A program made the translations under genes and the position numbers. Source: Gemmatimonadota bacterium (GTDB lineage: Bacteria; Latescibacterota; UBA2968; UBA8231). Taken from it: 9,936 bases of DNA. The notes below the pieces were generated by a model. It was given only the letters and a program-made list of their open reading frames with translations. It was not told the origin of the DNA and made no database searches. The stretch's first letter is position 1. Each line of letters starts with the position of its first letter. Positions 6,247 through 9,936 of the stretch are shown piece by piece. The stretch lies in the NCBI GenBank assembly GCA_002712305.1, contig PATE01000018.1, positions 9,670-19,605 on the forward strand, given 5' to 3'.

Positions 6247-7116
6247 TTATCCCTTCCACTTTCGCAGCAGGGAGCGCCAGACCGTCTCGATCTCTTCCCG
6301 GGCGCGGCAGGCGTCCTTCCACACGTCGGGGAAACACTCCAGCGCATATCCTGAGCCCTGCGGACCCAGTTCGACAACAGCCCACAGTTCACGGCCCGAG
6401 CGTGCTCCCCGCAGCCACGCCTCCAACACGGGTCGACAGAAATTGTCGCGCCAAGTGACGAAGTCGCCGTCGAGCTTGCCTCGTCCATCGGTGATGGGGG
6501 TCTGACAATGGCTGCCGGTGAAGGTGCGCAGATGGATGAGATCGCTCATTCGCAACAGATCTTTGCGATACAGTAACCGTTTGGCGAAGTCGTGCGGTCG
6601 GACCTGCTTGACGATGGCGGGGTGCGAGTGATCGAAATTCGTGCGTAGCTTCTTGCCATACTTCTTCTCGTACGCCGATGCGAGGGCGAGCCCCTTCTCG
6701 GGTGTCTCGGTACATGTGTCCCGATGCCATTCGATGGCCGGTTGGATTCCACACTTCTCGCCAGCCTTCATCACCGCATGAGCCACAGGCAGGGCTTTGG
6801 CCGTGGGTGTGTCGTGGTCACACAACTGCACGTTCACGTGTATAGCGCCGGCGTCGGCGAAACTCTTCATCTTGGGTAAAGCATCTTTGGCCGCTCCCAC
6901 GTCGACACCGCCAACCAGCGTCAAGCCGTGCTTGTTCACTGCTGCAGCGATGTCGGCTGCAGCTCCCGCGCTGAAGCCATCGAAGCCGGCTTCCTTTGCT
7001 TTGCGCACTTTGGTATCCATCGACCACTGCTTTGCCGCCGATGGGTAGTTGGTAAGAGACCATGCGGCTGCGCACAACCTCAGTTTCGGCTTGATTTTCG
7101 GCTTCTTCCCAGGCAT
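6247..7116 (-). CDS. Sugar phosphate isomerase/epimerase-like TIM barrel (AP endonuclease 2 / xylose isomerase-like fold)
   Basis: A 289-residue protein whose pattern fits the AP-endonuclease-2 TIM barrel enzymes, which isomerise or epimerise sugars and keto-sugars using a divalent metal. The N-terminal strand carries CAAAWSLTNYP (15-25). KEAGFDGFSAG (41-51) is the usual second strand. IEWHRDTCTETPEK (128-141) carries the first metal Glu (E129) and a signature seen in a group of such proteins. NFDHSHPAIVKQ (160-171) offers D162, H163 and H165. IHLRTFTGSHCQTP (194-207) is a further His-rich strand. VVELGPQGSGY (247-257) carries the last Glu (E249). Which of these bind metal is inferred from the fold. 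The first residues are basic, without a signal peptide. The start at 7116 is fixed by AAAGGAG seven bases upstream. It follows fdhD by 29 bases. The substrate is unknown. Confidence 0.82.
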   Translation of the reverse strand: MPGKKPKIKPKLRLCAAAWSLTNYPSAAKQWSMDTKVRKAKEAGFDGFSAGAAADIAAAVNKHGLTLVGGVDVGAAKDALPKMKSFADAGAIHVNVQLCDHDTPTAKALPVAHAVMKAGEKCGIQPAIEWHRDTCTETPEKGLALASAYEKKYGKKLRTNFDHSHPAIVKQVRPHDFAKRLLYRKDLLRMSDLIHLRTFTGSHCQTPITDGRGKLDGDFVTWRDNFCRPVLEAWLRGARSGRELWAVVELGPQGSGYALECFPDVWKDACRAREEIETVWRSLLRKWKG

Positions 7117-7123
7117 CTGATTT

Positions 7124-7130
7124 CTCCTTT
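7124..7130 (-). promoter_or_regulatory. Ribosome binding site deciding the isomerase start
   Basis: The minus strand reads AAAGGAG with a 7-base gap to the ATG at 7116. The reading frame is open as far as 7293, inside fdhD, so this site is what places the start at 7116. Confidence 0.75.
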
Positions 7131-7145
7131 GAATCGGGAAAGGAC

Positions 7146-7970
7146 TCAGTCGAGTCGGTGTGGATGGGTATAGAGATTCGCCGTAGTCCCCCGCAGGAAC
7201 CCAACGAGCGTAATCCCCGCTTCGCGTGCGAGGTCGACGGCGAGGGTCGACGGGCCGGACACGGCGGCGATGAAACAGACACCAGCCATCCACGCCTTTT
7301 GAACGATTTCAAAACTGACACGACCGCTCACCAACAGGACGGACAACTCTGGAGGGCGTTCCCCCTTCAGCACGTAGTGACCTACGAGTTTGTCCATAGC
7401 ATTGTGTCGACCGACGTCCTCGCACAGGTGCAGCAAGTCTCCTGACAGGTCGAATAGTGCGGACGCATGAAGTGCACCGGTTCGTTCGAACTGCGCCTGC
7501 CCCTTGCGCAAGACATCGGACAAGGACCACAGCACCGGACGGGACAGGGTGAACGATCGAGAGATCGGATCAGCCTTCGTACGCAGCTGATCGATACTCG
7601 CCTTGCCACAGACTCCACAACTCGAGGTCGCATAGAAATTGCGCCGGAGTCGATCGACGTCGACTTCACAGGTGAGCCTGGCCTCGACAACATTCTGTTC
7701 GTTCGGCGGTTCGGCCGTGGCGCAATATCCGAGGGTTCCCAAGTCCTTCGGGGAGGGCAGCACGCCCTCGGTGAGAAGGAAACCCGCCGCCAGAGCAAGA
7801 TCGTCACCCGGTGTGCGCATGAGGACGGCGATCGCCTCATCCTGCAGACGGATCTCCAAGGGCCCTTCGACAGTGATATCATCATCGCGGGGCATCGCCA
7901 CGTCATTGCCCGCATCGAGCCGATGGATTTCACGCCGATCCACACTTCGATCTGCTAAACGATCAGACAT
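7146..7970 (-). CDS. fdhD: Formate dehydrogenase accessory sulfurtransferase FdhD
   Basis: A 274-residue, full-length FdhD. In studied bacteria FdhD takes sulfur from the cysteine desulfurase IscS and hands it to the molybdenum bis-MGD cofactor, activating formate dehydrogenases; it works in the cytoplasm. The sequence shows PLEIRLQDEAIAVLMRTPGD and LAAGFLLTEGVL (59-71), typical of the N-terminal half. The sulfur-carrying motif is SSCGVCGKASI, with Cys118 and Cys121 matching the essential CxxC of the family. HLCEDVGRHNAMDKLVG, LLVSGRVSFEIVQKA, AVSGPSTLAVDLA and the closing TLVGFLRG follow in the usual order. The start at 7970 is preceded by GGTGAG eight bases upstream and lies 18 bases after the sulfatase stop. 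It is in an operon with a sulfatase and a sugar isomerase and no formate dehydrogenase is present in the window, which is odd. The identification is certain from motifs. Confidence 0.96.
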   Translation of the reverse strand: MSDRLADRSVDRREIHRLDAGNDVAMPRDDDITVEGPLEIRLQDEAIAVLMRTPGDDLALAAGFLLTEGVLPSPKDLGTLGYCATAEPPNEQNVVEARLTCEVDVDRLRRNFYATSSCGVCGKASIDQLRTKADPISRSFTLSRPVLWSLSDVLRKGQAQFERTGALHASALFDLSGDLLHLCEDVGRHNAMDKLVGHYVLKGERPPELSVLLVSGRVSFEIVQKAWMAGVCFIAAVSGPSTLAVDLAREAGITLVGFLRGTTANLYTHPHRLD

Positions 7971-7988
7971 GAAGTGAACTCACCGGCA

Positions 7989-9503
7989 CTACATCGGCCC
8001 CACGCGCCGTGGCCCGCGATCCATGGCCAGCATGGACGCATCGAAGCTGCGGCGCAGCAGATCGAGTCTCGTCTCGAGGTAGTCAGAATTGTGCCAGAGA
8101 TTCTGGAACTCATGTGGATCTTCGTGAAGATCATAGAGTTCGCCCTCTGACTTGCCGTGGTAGACGACCAGCTTGTAGCGCCGATCGCGCCACATGGTCG
8201 CAAAAGAGTTGTCAGGTTCATCGAGAGCGTCGTAGTACTCGCAGCGAACGTGATCACGATGGGGCGACGCCACCTGTTCGGCCAGCCTCTTTGCCAGAGA
8301 ACGGCCCTGCATGTGGTGCGGCATGTCTATACCGGCGAGATCTAGCAAAGTGGGCGCAAGATCCGTCAACTCCACGAGACTATCGTCGACGATCCCCTCC
8401 CGCACTCGGCCCGGAGCACGGAAGATGAGGGGTACTCTGACAAGGCCCTCGTAAAAGCGACAACCCTTTGCGATCAGACCGTGGTCGCCCAGCGTCTCTC
8501 CATGATCGCTGGTGAAGATGACGACCGTGTTTTCACGTTGGCCGGTTTCGTCCAGACAGTTGAGCATACTCGCAAGGCTATCGTCGATGAGCTTGATCAT
8601 CGCATAGTAGGCTGCCTGAAGGGTCTTGGCATCGCGACGCTGTGAGATCGGGTCTGCCAACTCTTCAACTTCCTGTTCGCCTCCTCCCAGACGGGGGCTG
8701 GCTGGGGCGACGGGATGTTTGATATCCAGCATCTCGGGCGTACGAGCACGAGACTGAAAGTCCACGCCTTCTGCTTCCAGTCGGCCTTGTTGTTCCAGAT
8801 CTGACGCCTTGAACAACGGTCCCGGCATCTGTTCCGGATCGAAGAGCTTACGATAGGCGGCGGGTGGATTGAAGGGCGGATGGGGGTCGTAGACGTTAAC
8901 ACTGAGGAGCCAGGGTTGCCCACCCATTCTCTCCGTCATGAACTGGTTGGCCATCTCAGCGCACCACGTTGTCTGGTGCAGATCTGTGGGAACGCCCTGA
9001 CTGTAGGGGGTGAGTTCACCTAGCACGGCCCCTTTCTCGCGCACCCAGTCAGCGTAGTCGTGCCCGTGCTGCCAGTCGTCTCTCGGCGCGTGGCTGTACT
9101 TCCAGTGGTTGTATCCATCGTTCGTGCGGGGCTCAACGCGACCGAAGGCACTGGCAAGATGCAGCTTGCCCACCAGACCACAGTCGTACCCAGCGTCAGC
9201 GAGCAGGCGCGTCACCAGAGGTGGTGCATCATCGGGGAAATGATCATTGCCATTACCCATGACATGCACGGCACTCGGATACATGCCCGTGAGAAAACTG
9301 GCCCGACTGGGCGTGCAGATCGGGCTCTGACAGTAGGCGTGCGTGAACGCTGTCCCTGTAGCGACCAGTTCGTCGATGACGGGTGTCGACACGTGGCGGT
9401 TGCCGAGGGCACCAATCGTGTCGTATCGCTGCTGGTCGGTGCAGACCCAGAGAATGTTGGGCGGCTGCGTCGACGCCAAGGGGTTCGTCCGATCTATAAA
9501 CAT
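7989..9503 (-). CDS. Type I sulfatase (formylglycine-dependent sulfatase/phosphonate-ester hydrolase family)
   Basis: A 504-residue sulfatase of the alkaline-phosphatase superfamily. NILWVCTDQQRYDT carries the metal-binding D23 and Q24. SPICTPSRASFLTG holds the signature C-x-P-S-R: Cys63 would become formylglycine, the catalytic nucleophile, and T72-G73 completes the motif. LVGKLHLA places K113 and H115, DPHPPF lies at 206-211, and FTSDHGETLGDHG places D333 and H334, followed by AKG (K346). The Asp-His pair instead of Asp-Asn is shared with the choline-sulfatase and phosphonate monoesterase branches, so substrate is uncertain. No signal peptide is seen, so it may be cytoplasmic, unlike most scavenging sulfatases. 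The start at 9503 is an ATG without an obvious Shine-Dalgarno; the frame is open up to 9623 but that would run into the divergent gene. The activating enzyme is not in the window. It heads the four-gene operon. Confidence 0.93.
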   Translation of the reverse strand: MFIDRTNPLASTQPPNILWVCTDQQRYDTIGALGNRHVSTPVIDELVATGTAFTHAYCQSPICTPSRASFLTGMYPSAVHVMGNGNDHFPDDAPPLVTRLLADAGYDCGLVGKLHLASAFGRVEPRTNDGYNHWKYSHAPRDDWQHGHDYADWVREKGAVLGELTPYSQGVPTDLHQTTWCAEMANQFMTERMGGQPWLLSVNVYDPHPPFNPPAAYRKLFDPEQMPGPLFKASDLEQQGRLEAEGVDFQSRARTPEMLDIKHPVAPASPRLGGGEQEVEELADPISQRRDAKTLQAAYYAMIKLIDDSLASMLNCLDETGQRENTVVIFTSDHGETLGDHGLIAKGCRFYEGLVRVPLIFRAPGRVREGIVDDSLVELTDLAPTLLDLAGIDMPHHMQGRSLAKRLAEQVASPHRDHVRCEYYDALDEPDNSFATMWRDRRYKLVVYHGKSEGELYDLHEDPHEFQNLWHNSDYLETRLDLLRRSFDASMLAMDRGPRRVGPM

Positions 9504-9525
9504 GATTGCGGGGAAGGCGGCGCCA

Positions 9526-9554
9526 ATGTTATGTTCGCCACTGGCAAGGGGCAA
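9526..9554 (-). promoter_or_regulatory. Weak promoter candidate for the sulfatase operon
   Basis: On the minus strand TTGCCC (9554-9549) and TAACAT (9531-9526) are 17 bases apart, four of six matches each. It lies in the 98-base divergent gap before the sulfatase ATG at 9503 and would leave a very short leader. Other promoters in this gap cannot be excluded. Confidence 0.3.
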
Positions 9555-9601
9555 CCATTTCGACGGCCCCCATACCCCTCCAACAAGACGCAACTGGCTG
9601 C

Positions 9602-9936
9602 ATGAATCGTTTCCTCGACGCATTGGGCGCAGGCCCCCTGCTCGCCGATGGCGCCATGGGTTCTTACATCTTCGAACTCACGGGGAGACTGTCGGAACCG
9701 AACCATGTGTACGAGTCCTTCAGCCTCGATCGGCCCGAAGTCATCCGCGACGTCTATCTCGGATATCTGCGCGCGGGAAGTCGCTGTCTGACCACAAATA
9801 CCTTCGCCGCCAACGCCGACTGCCTCGCTGTCGATGGGCTGGCCGAGCGACTTGTCGACTTGAACCGTGCTGCCATCGACGTCGCCCGTGAGGCGGCCGA
9901 GCAGTATCGGGCCAGTGAGGGCGGTGAGGAAATCTT
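9602..9936 (+). CDS. Homocysteine S-methyltransferase family protein (3' end cut by window)
   Basis: The first 111 codons of a gene that runs off the window. It is the only plus-strand gene. LLADGAMGSYIFE (13-25) matches the start of the homocysteine S-methyltransferase domain, where DGAMGT is usual. LTTNTFAAN (63-71) is the second signature of the barrel. Such enzymes move a methyl group to homocysteine to form methionine, with a zinc ion bound by cysteines that would lie further on, beyond the window. The full gene could be a single-domain enzyme, a MetH-like methionine synthase or a fusion with methylenetetrahydrofolate reductase; the part seen cannot tell. The ATG at 9602 is chosen because the domain normally begins about 15 residues before its first motif. 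No Shine-Dalgarno is visible. It is divergent from the sulfatase operon, with 98 bases between the starts. Confidence 0.88.
   Translation, partial: MNRFLDALGAGPLLADGAMGSYIFELTGRLSEPNHVYESFSLDRPEVIRDVYLGYLRAGSRCLTTNTFAANADCLAVDGLAERLVDLNRAAIDVAREAAEQYRASEGGEEI

Noticed and set aside
6233-6385. N-terminal extension of the unnamed 392-residue protein to 6385
   Set aside because: The added 51 residues overlap the isomerase gene, are Arg- and Gly-rich and look non-coding; the ATG at 6232 starts a typical beta strand (KKIAAIITT).
9060-9605. Open plus-strand frame of 181 codons before the homocysteine methyltransferase
   Set aside because: It overlaps the catalytic N-terminal half of the sulfatase on the other strand and shows no recognisable motif.

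Overview
This window looks like part of a GC-rich bacterial chromosome. The gene repertoire is a formylglycine-type sulfatase, an AP-endonuclease-2-type sugar isomerase, an unnamed 'GEHGDY' protein family and a large membrane-plus-TPR protein. This recalls uncultured or planctomycete-like heterotrophs (PVC/Latescibacterota-type genomes) that feed on sulfated polysaccharides. The taxonomic guess rests on gene content alone and is tentative. Every gene but one lies on the minus strand.

Region A (1-4160, minus) is a tightly packed surface-glycan or glycoprotein operon. In transcription order it encodes a class I SAM methyltransferase (GTG start, 4160-3411), a 14-TM-type polysaccharide flippase (TTG start directly after the methyltransferase stop, 3410-1923), and a TMTC-like GT-C glycosyltransferase with a C-terminal TPR superhelix (1926 to beyond position 1, cut by the window edge). 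The last two overlap by ATGA.

Region B (4202-5053) holds a small 88-residue membrane-anchored coiled-coil gene with its own near-consensus promoter and a strong intrinsic terminator. Upstream of it is a 480-bp non-coding stretch, AT-rich in its middle. That stretch carries a second, plus-strand promoter-like sequence, an 8-bp palindrome and a long 15-bp hairpin. Together these could form a short unannotated transcription unit antisense to the end of Region C.

Region C (5054-9503, minus) is a four-gene operon with 14-29 bp gaps: a cytoplasmic-looking sulfatase, the formate-dehydrogenase sulfurtransferase FdhD, a sugar phosphate isomerase/epimerase-like TIM barrel, and a 392-residue protein of no named family that shows faint Gfo/Idh/MocA-like features. 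A likely theme is breakdown and oxidation of a sulfated sugar, but FdhD without a formate dehydrogenase is unexplained.

Region D (9602-9936, plus) is the divergently transcribed start of a homocysteine S-methyltransferase-family gene, cut by the window edge. No tRNA, rRNA, CRISPR array, transposase or phage gene was seen.
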